From positions 1,608,755 to 1,672,754 of the forward strand of contig CM067069.1 of NCBI GenBank assembly GCA_033980235.1: 64,000 nucleotides of DNA, in the 5' to 3' direction. The translations under genes and the position numbers were made by a program. Source of the stretch: Diadema setosum. Lineage: Eukaryota; Echinodermata; Echinoidea; Diadematoida; Diadematidae. This document shows, piece after piece, positions 1-11,220 of the stretch (positions are counted from its first letter, which is position 1; each line of letters begins with the position of its first letter). The notes under the pieces were generated by a model. It did not search any database and had not been told where the DNA came from. It saw nothing but the letters and a program-made list of their open reading frames with translations.

Positions 1-213
1 GGTAATGGAACGTACTCTGCTGTTTTTACTCTCAAATGGGCCGGCATCATCAACATCGAGGTCACGCTCGTTCACCCCAGCGAAGCCAGTTACCTTCTCC
101 GCCAAATACAGAGTGAGGGCCTCGTTGACGCACAATATCTTGGAGGCTTTCGGGGGAAGAAATCCTCAAAAGTAGAAGCTACTTTGTGCGATACTGCTCT
201 TCCCAGAAAATAC
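1..213 (+). CDS. NXPE gene A exon, end of neurexophilin-like domain
   Basis: Open from base 1 in frame 1 (71 codons) and closed by the donor TAC|gtaagt at 214, phase 0. It aligns with the end of exon 2 of gene B (GNGTYSAYFTLKWAGTV). The exon begins before the window. Confidence 0.88.
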
Positions 214-981
214 GTAAGTCTGAGACGAGACAAACACACAATAATAGTGATGTGTGATTATAATCGTCATAATTCTATATACTATTTGCACTAACCAAAG
301 ACCATGGTTGCGCCTGTGTTATGACTGTTATATGATATATATATACCTTTTGTCTTTGCACTCACAAACCATCATGGTAACATACATACTATGCTGATGT
401 TGATGATGATAATAATAATCACAAAAATAATCACAAAAGTAATGATAATAATGATAAATGATAATACGCGCGTAATATATTTCATATTATATACTAATAA
501 TGAGATCTTATTCATTCAAGGAAGCCTCTTCAGTGTTGCCACTGCTCTACCAGAGGGCACTGCCATTATTATTACCCTAGCGTTACCAGGTACCCATTTA
601 TACACCTGGGTCAAGAGGAACATAGTGGATCAAAACGTCTTGTCCAAGGACGTAAGCCAGTAAGCATTGGGCGGGAATCGAACTCGGGTCCCACGATTGG
701 GAGTCGTGAGTCTTATCCACTTTACCACAGCGAATTAATGTATATTATAAGATATAATGAAATGTAATATAATTATAACGATCGAATTTCGAAATATTAA
801 CAGGTCTATACACTTTTAAATGACCAAAGTCTCTCTGGTACCATGGACGGTGAGACAAACCACCATTTCGACATAGATTGACTTTTTTGTAAAGAAAAAA
901 TAAATAAATAAATAGATATAAATAACGGTGGACAGGATGAACATCATAAATAAACATAGAACTATAGACTAAAGTCATACA

Positions 982-1031
<50 letters not shown>

Positions 1032-3019
1032 TCCATTGCCTGTTTAATAGGGTCGACTGTGCAATTTCACCGATGAGAGATCGGGGTCCCCATGGTTCTG
1101 CCAGAAGCCACAAAAAATGTCTTGCAAATATTGGTTTGGACATCGCCTCAGACCGGCTTCTCAAGTGTGGAATGAAACGCGTTTCAATGACAAACACAGT
1201 AAACTGCCTTTCTTGAAGTAAGAAGTAATGTTTTATGTAGTTCAAAAGATCCAGCAAATGAGAACGATACAATGAAATGAAAAATCTACATTTAGATTAA
1301 TTTTGAAAGCATAATGAATGCAACCTCTTTTCTCTCTCTCTCAATCAAGTTTTCTCTCACTCAATCGAGTTTCAAGTTTTCAGTTTCTCAAGTTTTTGGT
1401 AAAATATGTATATGGTATTAAGTCTACACTCACACAACGTTCTAGAATTAAAAATGCTTTTATTCAAGTTTGCGGTGGATTGCCTACGTTGAGCAACACA
1501 GAAACGTACGTTGTTATCCCCCCCCCCCCAAAAAAAAAAGAAGAAACAAGCAAAAAAAAAAACCCACAAAACAAAACACGGTTATAAGTCTCCTCTGAAT
1601 AACAGTGACCGTGAAAGACGTGGGAACAACATATTCGACTGCGCGTTAGTCGAATTGTTCTATTTTAATGTAAAATTACTATTTTCATCGTTGGTAGTGT
1701 AAGACTGACAACATTTCATGTTTAATATGCTCTCCAGTGGTGATGTTGTATTCTGTATTCGCAGGGCGAATATGCGGATTTCTGGAGACAAGGACTCAAT
1801 AGTAGTGCAGTCACAACAAGGTAGAGTGAAACTTCTGTGATTCAAAACAATTTGCATTCTCAAAGTCTCCATGCTTTATCTTCTTTACTTTTTCGTTTTG
1901 CTTTGCTTTTTCTTTATTTTCATCGTGTGTGTAGTGTTCGTTCGTTAGCTTATTCATTATTTGTTTTGAGGGGTGTATTCCATCGCTGTCAGCCTACAAC
2001 GTGTACAGGCACGGTACACTAGACATGTTGACGGAACGGTTTACGCCTCATGTGTAAAAGTGTCAAAGTGTGAATGATATACATGTAGCTGCATATAGAC
2101 GTTCACTATCATACAAAATCTGCATTTAGCTCTTTCCAGAGTGTTTCTACATAGATATGATTTTTTTGTTTTTTTTGCTTTTTTTTTTCGATCCCTTCCT
2201 TTGTAAGGTGCTTCTTCGGTGGTTCACAGCAGCGCACTAGCTCGGTTGCCTTCTTGCCATCCTGCTGCTCTGGGTAGCCAAGCCGATGTCTCTGGCTTCT
2301 ACTTGGGACAGCACTGGTACTCCAGCACCTGTAAGATTCGTCATTTCTCCAAAGAAGAAGCTATGTCATGTCTACAGGGCAAAAAGGTTCGTCTGCTCGG
2401 CGATTCGACTATCCGACAACTCTTTGAATACTACGCCAAGACATTTAAACTAAAGACCAGTATTACAAAGAAGTTGCCGAGTTGGTACATCGGACCAATG
2501 AAGATGTTAGAAAATAAACATGATATAAACATAACTTTTCGGTTTCATGGCTATCCGATCGCTCGTGCCACGCACTGGGAGATAACAGCATATATTGATT
2601 ACGTAGTCAATGTCTTGGATAGTATCCGCGATGACGAAAATGTCACTGTAGTAGTATTGTCGTTGGGGGTGCACTTCACCAAACACCGTCCGCCAATCTT
2701 CGAGGCTCGCATTCAATCTGTAGTTGGCGCCATCCATCGTCTGCACGAGAGAAGTCCTCAGACTATTGTACTCTTCAAGAGTGCGAACACGAGAGAGCAC
2801 AAACTTGTGCAGCACTACCTGATGAATAGCGACTGGCTTGCAAGGGACCTCGACTGGCGACTGAGAAGAATCATCTCAGAGGAAAATAACGTGGGTTTCG
2901 TCGACGCTTGGGATATGACAAATGCTCAATTTGATAAACATGCCGTGCATCCTCTCGGGCCACACGTGCTGAATCTCAGCAATCAAATGCTGTCTTACAT
3001 TTGTCCAGAGGTGAAATAG
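1..3019 (+). CDS. NXPE family protein, gene A (5' end outside window)
   Basis: Four exons can be joined: 1-213, 1051-1217, 1765-1820 and 2208-3019, with splice phases 0, 2 and 1, ending at TAG 3017-3019. The first exon encodes the end of the filamin-like/neurexophilin-like domain (GNGTYSAVFTLKWAG). The second encodes CNFTDERSGSPWFC and the last a PC-esterase (SGNH-type) domain with the nucleophile motif LLGDSTIRQLFEYY and the C-terminal block VDAWDMTNAQFDKHAVHP. Family knowledge: NXPE proteins are secretory-pathway proteins, and human NXPE1 has been reported to O-acetylate sialic acid. Esterase or acyltransferase activity here is inference. Sequons (NGT, NFT, NET, NVT, NLS) fit a lumenal protein. 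From the first in-window splice site the protein has 344 residues, against 345 for gene B. Where gene B has Asp-x-x-His before Pro, this copy has His-Ala-Val-His. The N-terminal exons lie upstream of the window. Confidence 0.9.
661..735 (-). repeat. Degraded tRNA-like sequence in NXPE gene A intron
   Basis: The minus strand shows a D-arm-like region, an anticodon stem CACGA/TCGTG around loop CTCCCAA (CCC, Gly-type) and a TTCGATT T-loop. The acceptor and T stems pair poorly, so this is a tRNA-derived repeat (SINE head) or pseudogene rather than a working tRNA. Confidence 0.45.
983..1029. repeat. (TA)n microsatellite
   Basis: Uninterrupted TA dinucleotides in the gene A intron. Similar TA tracts are at 3255-3300, 24817-24857, 40654-40683 and 51463-51485. 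Confidence 0.95.
1051..1217 (+). CDS. NXPE gene A exon, Cys-rich linker
   Basis: Acceptor tttaatag|GGT and donor TTGAA|gtaagaa, phase 0 in and phase 2 out, 167 nt against 170 nt in gene B. Encodes RLCNFTDERSGSPWFC, matching gene B VCNLTDSRSGSPWFC. A TA microsatellite ends about 22 bases before the acceptor. Confidence 0.88.
1765..1820 (+). CDS. NXPE gene A microexon
   Basis: A 56-nt exon with acceptor ttcgcag|GGCG and donor CAAG|gtagag, phase 2 in and phase 1 out. It encodes ANMRISGDKDSIVVQSQQ and is recognised by RISGD shared with the 47-nt microexon of gene B. The 9-nt length difference keeps the frame. Confidence 0.85.
2208..3019 (+). CDS. NXPE gene A last exon, PC-esterase domain
   Basis: Acceptor ctttgtaag|GTGC at 2207/2208, phase 1, read through to TAG 3017-3019. 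Contains the Ser motif GDSTIRQLFEYY, FKSANTREH, SDWLARDLDWRLRRI and the C-terminal HAVHPLGPHV block. Confidence 0.92.
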
Positions 3020-3253
3020 GGGCCAGGCAAATAACGCCAGGAAATGTTGCTTTTAAATAATTTGTAAACTCTTCATCTCAACAATGTTCATTCATATCTT
3101 TCTTTTATTCTTTCTTTTTTTTCAAGTGCGTTTTTTTTTTAAGTACACGTAGTGCGTGGTCTTTCATCGCACTCTAATATAAGCATAATATACTGCCATA
3201 ATCATGCCAATTTAACCAATCACAAGTCGTGTCTAGAACATATTTGTCATACA

Positions 3254-3306
<53 letters not shown>

Positions 3307-4004
3307 GAAATAGAAGTACATAACATAACACAAAGAGAACAATCTGGAAAATCTACAAATAACGAGAAAAATTACTCGGTAGGCACTATAACATCTTATG
3401 ATTATTGTTAGGGGTAGGTTATAAGCCAGTTCTGAGTTCCAGTTTGAGCATGAACATAGAACGGCATTGCACTTGCAGACATGTTGGTTTTAAATGTACT
3501 GAGATAGGCATTTGTGATGAAATGATAATTATCCTGATCCTTCTAAATAGTGCTTGCCAATACATCGACCCTATGGGAAAACTGATATTTCGCGGTTTTA
3601 GTAGAAAGTTTAATACACTCAATGCAAAACAATTAAATTACACGTTTTCTCGAGTGTATATTGACAGACTGTTCTGTCATCCGGTTAACGCAAATTCATT
3701 CTTTGTTTGAACATGAATTCCATAGACTGTCACGGCGGGCAAGCTAATATATTATATCGCTTTGAAATGAATGAAGTGCCTATTTCAATAAAAAGCAACT
3801 GAGAGAGAAAAACACATCATTTTGTACCAATGCGCATCACACATGGGCTAACTGTGAACTTGCTTATTGGGTCGTGAGAAGAAGAAGAAAAAAAAAACAG
3901 CTGTATATAGTCATGTTGTTGATATTCTTTTGTCTCGGGAGATAATAACATTGCGCATAAAAAGTCCAGTTTGGTTTTTACATTGTTTGTCATTTACGGT
4001 TACA
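3020..4004. other. NXPE gene A 3' flank, no further gene
   Basis: Probable 3' UTR plus flank. Holds a TA microsatellite (3255-3300). Short open frames on both strands show no recognisable domain. Confidence 0.5.
3787..3792 (+). terminator. Possible poly(A) signal of NXPE gene A
   Basis: AATAAA about 770 bases after the stop codon, the first canonical hexamer I saw downstream. The UTR would include the TA microsatellite at 3255-3300. A variant signal closer to the stop is possible. Confidence 0.35.
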
Positions 4005-4246
4005 GTTCGTTATTCTGAAAGATTCGTAATTCTGAAGGATCTTTAATCCGAAGATTTGTTATTCCGAAGGTTCGTTAATCCGAAAATGAAATATGGTTCG
4101 TTATTCCGAAGGTTCGTTAATCCAACAATGAAATGAGGCTCATTTTTTCCAAAGGTTCGTTACAGACCCTATCTCATTTTCGAATGAACGAACCTTCGGA
4201 ATAACAAACCCTATTTCATTTTCGGATTAACGAACCTCTAACGAAC
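4005..4246. repeat. Hairpin repeat built of TTCGTTAATCCGAA-type units
   Basis: Direct copies of motifs such as GGTTCGTTAATCCGAAAATG in the left half face their reverse complement (CATTTTCGGATTAACGAACC) in the right half, giving a nearly self-complementary block of about 240 bp with internal tandem structure. Probably a non-autonomous hairpin element. Confidence 0.75.
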
Positions 4247-5044
4247 AGCACCCGTCATTTACATCTGTTGCTGTTGCTATGTAGTCCTATCTCGGACAAA
4301 TATATAACTCTGGCAGTTGACTCAGACGTAGGGAAGATTTTGCCTGACTGGATGTAAATGAATGTCATAGTTTCATATTGTCGTCTTTTCTTGTCTTTCC
4401 ACTAATTCTCCTCTCTCTCTCTCTCTGTCACTCTTTTGTGATTTCTCCTCAATGGTGCGTCGCCAATCTACACAGATGCTGCTTACCGCTTCCCTCCCAG
4501 CAGCTAGTAATGATGTCGATGGCATTCATGTCTCTTTTTACAGACATCCTCACATCGTAATATGAGAACAGTCTTCAAACAATGCTGTTATGACAAACAG
4601 ATGGCTCAGGATCAATATAATAGTGATTAATAATGTTCCCGTTCATTTCACTGCGCGCGCACCTTTTGGATTGTTGCCCCACAGTGTGCTCTTGTAATGT
4701 TGTCAATGTTAACAGTTCAATCAATCAATAACGTCTGGAAAGCCTTGCAAATAGATACCCTCACTCTTTTTTTGTTATGCAAATAAGATGAAACTTAAAA
4801 TATAATGATTTCCAGTGTGATAATGTACGGTATCAAACTGTTGGCTGAGTGAAATCACAAATCTATAATTTACCGAGAAATTGGCATAATAATAATAATA
4901 ATAATAATAAAAATCAGTGCTGTGAATGACTTTGCAGAAATCTGTACATATATACCTTTAGACCTTCGAATATTCATTATTCAATGTATGCACGCTGATC
5001 TTATACTTATGCGGTTGTTCCTATGTTGATACACTGATACTTTG
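4247..5044. other. No gene recognised
   Basis: AT-rich spacer with a CT-rich stretch near 4410 and a (TAA)n tract near 4890. Nothing codes convincingly. Confidence 0.4.
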
Positions 5045-6330
5045 TTTCAGTTTCAGTTCAGTCTCCGGTTTATTTGATGTCTCCACTTTCATAGACCAAT
5101 AAAATCAAGTAACGGTGATGTAGGAAACCGTAATCAACAAGCAGTTTGCTTGGCTGGATCAACACTTTGTTTTTTATGTACCTTGTAATTCTCTCCTATT
5201 TCTAACAAAAGGAAGAGAACGAAAAAGAGGAAGTACATCACCGAGTGCATTTTCAATAGCATTTAGCCGAGGACAATACAAAGGGAATGTAATAAGACAG
5301 AAACGAATATGAGGGACATAGTAGATGATAAATAGGAAGATGAGAGAAGAGAAGGGATATGAAGCTATATCTATCACATTAACAAAATGACTTAACGTAG
5401 GGATTTGCACTTCAAGCTTAGAGAAGGGAAAATTATAGATCTGGGATAGGCACATGTTTGGACTTGTGTGATATGAGAGTTAATCAGGGAGAAAGATGGC
5501 TGATTCATGTGATACAATGGGATAGAAAATGTTTGTATAGGATGATATTTTACAACATTGAAGAGGGGGGCTGCGTCTAAGATCGTCAGACAATGAGTTC
5601 CATACATCATGTCCGTGGTGTCTCATTGATTTTCGTGCAATGTTAAGTTTAGAATTTTCTACATGATAATTTTTTGCATAATGGGCAGGATGTGATAATT
5701 TCGATGCTGAAATTTGAAATGAATGTATAATTATCTTTGAATATTACAGGGAGGTGATTGTTTGTATATAATATATTATTTGTACATGTACTTTGCAGTT
5801 TGACATGTGTGTATATCAGTGATTCATAGTCTTCCAGTCCTGAAACACTCATTCAGTGTGTGCTGAGTGACATCCATTGATAAGTCTTTTCATAAGGATT
5901 GTCCCTCCTTATAATATAGAATTTATTTTGCTTATACATGTATGTCAAACATTTTTCTCGTGCAATGTCAGAGTAGGTAATAGGCATGTGCGTGCATTAT
6001 AAAGAATTTTCAGTGTGCCTATGTGTTTCAGACAGATATTCTCGAACTTTCTTCGATATTTGTTCTCTTGATATATTGTCGAATAAACCCGGTGTATAAT
6101 TGGACTATGCATGTTTAGAGTGATTCAATGGTTACTCCCAAATTGAGGACAAGATCCAATTGATTACTATTTACTTGAATAATGGTTGTATTCTTGTACG
6201 ATTATTTAATGCAAGATATGCATGTTTTTATCAGTATTTAGGGACAGTGGATCACACTTGAACCACATGGAAACTTTAAATAATCTGAGGCTAATAAATG
6301 TCGTCAATGTAAGTATATGTTTGTTTGTTT
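5045..6330 (-). mobile_element. Decayed non-LTR retrotransposon (CR1-like), 3' part
   Basis: Read on the minus strand, the block ends in a tail of the GAACTGAAACTGAAAC type next to an AATAAACCGGAGAC-like stretch, typical of CR1-group 3' ends. Upstream of it lies WNSLSDDLRRSP, resembling the conserved C-terminal end of CR1/L2-type reverse transcriptase proteins, and further upstream KVSMWFKCDPLSLNTDKN, recalling the SLNxxKT block. Many stops and frameshifts interrupt it, so it is a dead copy. The upstream border is not sharp. Confidence 0.5.
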
Positions 6331-6605
6331 GTTTTAGAAAAAGAAAGATGTTCCTATCATCCTCTGCAAACAGAATAACAATGAGTAACGGAGATGAATA
6401 GATTATTGATATATATTTAAAAATAACAGAGGTCCTGTAACCAATCCTCTCTTGTCAAAGAGAATCTATATAGTGGATTCAGTTAATTGATGAAATTTTG
6501 CTTTCTGTTTAGTAGATAATTATTATTCTCTGAAAGAGTTTAGAAGTTGGCCTTGAATCCCGTATTTTTTTCCATTTTGAACAATAAAATAATAATCTAT
6601 TGTAC

Positions 6606-7320
6606 TAGGTGTTACAAAAACATTTCCCACTTTTGATCCTTAATATTTCAAAAAAAAAAACAACAACTATATATCAGGTAACACTGAGATTGATATGAGC
6701 GATAGCTGAATAGTGCACAATTTTGTTGGAGGCAAATTCAAAACGACAGCATTATTCAGCTTCATTAAATTAAACATTAACTTTTCAGATAGGTTTCAGA
6801 TTTTGCTCTATTTTCAACCCTCTGTACAAAACTTTAACTTTGCACCGAGAAGTCAGTTGGTGCGTATGGGAGTGTGTAGTTGACACCCAGACAATGGTCC
6901 TGGACAATGACCAAGATTTGAATGCTCCATTATTCATTCATGAGAAATTCCACTATCACAGCTGAAATCACTTCTGAAATGTGGTGTATGCAAGCACGTG
7001 GAAACATGTGCTTACTTTTTTAATGTGCATGCATTTCACCCTTTACTAGGAATTCAGACTAGCAGTACTCAGGGCAATCCATCATGAACTAGAGAAGCAC
7101 TCTGAGAGCGCAGACCTCCGCTAAGCATGCAGCCCATATCCACCCGCACTGATCTTGTTCTTCCACAGAGATCAGTGATTTCCACCCGTGTCATTTGACC
7201 AAAATCTGAAACCTAACTTTGAAATTAATCACGGATCTCATGAAACTGATCGAGGTTTTCATTTTCAAATCAACTCCAACTAAACTGTACAGTATTCAGC
7301 TATTACTCACATCAATGAAA
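6606..7320. mobile_element. Short fold-back element copy
   Basis: The left arm (6606 to about 6960) begins AGGTGTTACAAAAACATTTC and matches the arm at 8280-8600. The segment 7190-7320 is the same arm in reverse orientation (AATAGCTGAATA and AGGTTTCAGATTTTG on the minus strand), with its terminal 60 bases missing where the next repeat begins. 6960-7090 is shared with 9217-9345. Confidence 0.65.
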
Positions 7321-7675
7321 TGAATATGAAAGAGCATGTAATTTCAAGAGAGATTCAACGTTTATTTGATAAAAATTGGTTTTCAAATGGTGGAGATATC
7401 CGTAACCAGGGAAGTGAGAAACTCACCTCCCTGCCGTAACCAGAGCAATTCTAACAAAAGGTCGGACCCACCTTTTGTTACAATCTCTTTGTTTTACTCT
7501 TTTTTTATGTCTCAACCATACTAAAACCGATTTTCATCATAAAGGTTTGAATTTCCTCTTAGAATGGTATGCTCTGTATTATGAATTCATAAGTCGTTTC
7601 TTGGTATCTCACAAAAAGTTAAAAGCCCAATTCTCATCTCCACGAATACCATACTATCCCTTTAAGCTCTGTCGG
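7321..7675. repeat. Hairpin MITE
   Basis: The left half (AAGAGCATGTAATTTCAAGA, GTTTATTTGAT) is inverted in the right half (ATGATGAAAATCGG on the minus strand). The right end reads ATACCATACTATCCCTTTAA. The same family recurs in the other orientation at about 46742-47018. Confidence 0.65.
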
Positions 7676-7756
7676 CATTAATGAGACTCATGAAACATCT
7701 TAAATACAACCAGTCTGCATTTTCCAGATCTATATTCGAGGAGCGGTGCCATGCAG

Positions 7757-8076
7757 GTAAAAATTTCTGATGTATAAATATCAGATGTGAAAATGTCAGA
7801 AGTAAAATGTCAGAGGTAACAATTTCAGAGATTAGAATGTCAGAGGTAAAAATTTCAGAAGTAAAAATGTCAGATGTGAAAGTGTCAGATTTAAAAAAAA
7901 AATGGAGGCAATAATGTCAGGGGTTAAAATGTTTGAGGTAAAAATGTCAGATGTAAAAGTGTCAGACGTAAAAAAAAAAAATTAGAGGCAATAATGTCAG
8001 GGGTTAAAATGTTTGAGGTAAAAATGTCCGAGGTAAAAATTTTAGAGGTAAAAATGTCAGAGGTAAAAATGTCACA
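7757..8076. repeat. Minisatellite, about 13-14-bp unit
   Basis: Repeated variants of AAAATGTCAGAGGTA, with a longer internal period of about 60 bp carrying poly(A) runs near 7893 and 7971. Confidence 0.9.
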
Positions 8077-8279
8077 GATCAATAGGCCCTTCTAGAAAAT
8101 TGTATAATTAGAATAATAAAGGTTGATCATACATTGTATTATATAAAGTTAAACTGTGAAAGTTTTGGAGAGAATGCAAGAATATCATTATCAAGCGTTA
8201 TCGAGGTCTGCCATTTTGCATTATGCCTTGTTTTCCTCCTTTTAATTCTACTTTAGTTGAATCTTTCTTCCGTTATTCT

Positions 8280-8610
8280 AGGTGTTTCAAAAAACATTTC
8301 CTTTTTTTGATCATTAATAGTTCAAAAACTATTCATCCAATAAAACTGTCATTGATATGAGTAATAGCTGAATAGTGTACAATTTTGTTAGAGGTGGTTT
8401 AAATATGAAAGCATAGATCAGTTCCATGAATAATTTCACAGTTAGGTTCCAGATTTTGCTCTATTTTCAACCCTTCACTTTGCACAGGGGTCAGTGGGTG
8501 TGTATGGGAGTGTGTGGTTAACACCCTGACAATGGTCCTGAACAATGGCCAGGGTTTGAATGCTTCATTATTTATTCATGAGAAATTCCACTATCACAGC
8601 TAGTCTTTAT
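8280..8610 (+). repeat. Outer inverted arm, left
   Basis: Matches the reverse complement of 13745-14043 through ATTAATAGTTCAAAAACTAT, the TGAGTAATAGCTGAATAGTG region and the GTGTGTATGGGAGTGTGTGG region, with moderate divergence. Confidence 0.75.
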
Positions 8611-9216
8611 TCAGCCTCTGGCAGTATCTGTGTAAAGTTACTTCACTGAGATGTCACTCTAATGGATTTTGAAGCAATCAAAGTATCGCGAAGTGATTTA
8701 AGTCATTCAAGGGATAGGAATATTGATGTTGTACTTGATGATGATGATAATGACAATGATAGTGATAATGATGATGTAAATGATACTGATGATTATGATG
8801 ATAACAATAATAATGATAATTTAACACTGATGTTGATGATGAGAAATAATGACGGTGATGATAATGCTGCTGCTGCCGATACTGTCGTTGAGTCCCGACA
8901 GTGCTCTCCCTACTTCTGAAAAACGAAGTTACAATGAATACCTTCTGTTCTGTCGTAAACATGGTGACAGGAAGCAAAGAAAATCAATTAGAGTATACAC
9001 TTGTGTATATGGAGCCTTAAATAAATCTACTCTGAAACAAATCGCCCCGATGAAAAATGCTGCTGAGCTCTTTACCAAACATGATCTCTTTTATCGAAAA
9101 AGCGACAAATTTGTCAGACTATTAGTAGACAGTTGTATTAACATGAAGAACTTTAGATCATTTATGCTTATTCATATCCCAAATTTAGTGATATGTGAAG
9201 TAAAATTTGAAAATCA
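8611..9216. other. Inserted sequence interrupting the fold-back arm
   Basis: Absent between the same flanks at 6606-7090. Contains a GATGAT/AATGAT-rich low-complexity stretch (8730-8870). The short open frames across it are low-complexity and not convincing. Confidence 0.5.
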
Positions 9217-9379
9217 TTGCCAGCTGGAATGAAATTTGGTGTTTGCAAGCACTTGGAAACATGTGCTTACTTTTTCCATGTGCATGCATTTTACCCCTTA
9301 CCGTGCATGAATTCAGACTAGCAGTGCCCAGGGCAATCCACATGAATTATTGATTAAGCATTCAAGCTCAAGCGTATCC

Positions 9380-10458
9380 GGGCACTTACCCCCTGGGCAA
9401 CCACCCCCCGGATAACTACTACAAGGATAATTACCCCCCCCCCCCAGGGCTATTCCCCCCTAGGGCAAGTACCACCCGGAAAACTACCCTCCTAGGGCAA
9501 TTACCCTCCAGGGCAATTACCCCCTAGGGCAACTACCCCCCGGACAACTACCCTCTTAGGGCAATCACCCCCCAGGGCAATTCCCCCTAGGACAACTACC
9601 CACCGGATAACTACCCACCGGTTAACTGCCCCCCAGATAACTACCACCCGGATAACTACCCCCTGGATAACTACCTCCCGGAGAACTACCCCCTGGATAA
9701 CTACCACCAGGATAACTACCACATAGATAACTACCACCCGGATAACTACCCCCTGGATAACTACCTCCCGGAGAACTACCCCCTGGATAACTACCACCAG
9801 GATAACTACCTCCCAGATAACTACCACCCGGATAACTACCACCCGGATAACTACCACCCAGATAACTACCACCAGGATAACTACCACCCGGATAACTACC
9901 ACCCTGATAACTACCACCAGGATAACTACCACCAGGATAACTACCCCCGGATAACTAATTTTTATGAATATCATGAACGGTGTCTGTCAAACAATCAAAA
10001 AAACTACCCTCTTAGGGCAATCACCCCCCAGGGCAATTCCCCCTAGGACAACTACCCACCGGATAACTACCCACCGGTTAACTGCCCCCCAGATAACTAC
10101 CACCCGGATAACTACCCCCTGGATAACTACCTCCCGGAGAACTACCCCCTGGATAACTACCACCAGGATAACTACCACATAGATAACTACCACCCGGATA
10201 ACTACCCCCTGGATAACTACCTCCCGGAGAACTACCCCCTGGATAACTACCACCAGGATAACTACCTCCCAGATAACTACCACCCGGATAACTACCACCC
10301 GGATAACTACCACCCAGATAACTACCACCAGGATAACTACCACCCGGATAACTACCACCCTGATAACTACCACCAGGATAACTACCACCAGGATAACTAC
10401 CCCCGGATAACTAATTTTTATGAATATCATGAACGGTGTCTGTCAAACAATCAAAAAG
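9380..10458. repeat. GGATAACTACC minisatellite, left arm
   Basis: Dozens of 12-14-bp units of the form GGATAACTACCNCC, with a diverged GGGCAATTACCCC form at the left edge. The Val-rich frames read from it are an artefact of the repeat. Confidence 0.95.
9546..10457. repeat. 456-bp tandem duplication inside the minisatellite
   Basis: 9546-10001 and 10002-10457 abut head to tail and appear identical by eye, including the non-satellite tail CTAATTTTTATGAATATCAT and TGTCTGTCAAACAATCAAAA. Either very recent or an assembly duplicate. Confidence 0.85.
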
Positions 10459-10499
10459 AAAAAGCAAGCACATGAGGGGGTAGATAAATGGCATTTGTC

Positions 10500-11220
10500 C
10501 TTTAACACGAAAGTGATTTAGTCTTTTCAGACCTGAAATTCAGCGATCTGGTGCAAACTTTTGGTGCAAAAAAAAAGGAATAATGGAATAAATAGGGCTC
10601 TTTCAGGAAAGTGTTACAACCACGGAATTTAGCTCTTATTCCGAGTCATCATCTCTATGTATGAACAAAATCTAGTGAAGTAGAGTGTAGGGTTGGGGTG
10701 AGGGAGAAGGATTTCCCCTTCCGCTCGACGGAGCTTTTGCGTTGTTAGAATTGAAATAAAGCGATCCGAAGCACCCTTTTTTGTGCAGAATTAGGAAATT
10801 GTCATTCCCCGAAGTGTATTGAGTCTATAGAGGGGACCAAGCAATGGGAGGGTGGCAAAGTAGCTCTCCCATATTCGAGGGAGCTCTTTTTAATTTTCGA
10901 ACTGAAATTCAAAAATCTGTAGCACACTTTTTTTGAATGTCTGGAAATTTGTCAATCAAAAAATGTGGAAGGGGATAAGCGCTATCCAGCCCCCCCCCCC
11001 CTCTCGCACGAGGGACATTCTGTAGTTTCTGCTTGCATTTAAACGTTTTGATGCAAATATTTTGTGGCATATTTGGAAAACTGTCTATGTTCAGTCTCCT
11101 TTCATGCATGGGGGGGGGGGAGCTATCACCACACTTCCGGTTCGAGGGAGCTTTTGCCTTTTTAAAGTTACAATTTAGATATCTCGAATACGGTTTGATG
11201 AAATATTTGGGAAATTAAGA
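10500..11220. repeat. Diverged tandem repeat in the fold-back loop
   Basis: Successive degenerate copies share GAGGGAGCTTTTGC, then a TTTTTGTGCAGAATTAGGAAAT-like portion, then a G-rich stretch, spaced about 130-250 bp. Long G or C runs sit near 10990 and 11110. Confidence 0.55.

Noticed and set aside
1192..1204. Alternative donor CACA|gtaaac for the 1051 exon
   Set aside because: It would give phase 1 and break the frame with the RISGD microexon; the donor at 1218 gives phase 2 as in gene B.
745..1272. 175-codon minus-strand frame
   Set aside because: Runs antisense through NXPE gene A exon 1051-1217 and the TA microsatellite (Tyr-Ile run).
8662..9232. Asp/Asn-rich frames
   Set aside because: Produced by GATGAT/AATGAT low-complexity DNA in an insertion within a repeat arm.
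9501..10430. Long minus-strand Val/Ile-rich frames (157 and 147 codons)
   Set aside because: They are read straight through the GGATAACTACC minisatellite, and the second frame is just the duplicated block. No protein-like composition.
9380..10458. CRISPR-like alternation of repeats and spacers
   Set aside because: The 12-14-bp units have no unique spacers of uniform length, and the genome is eukaryotic.
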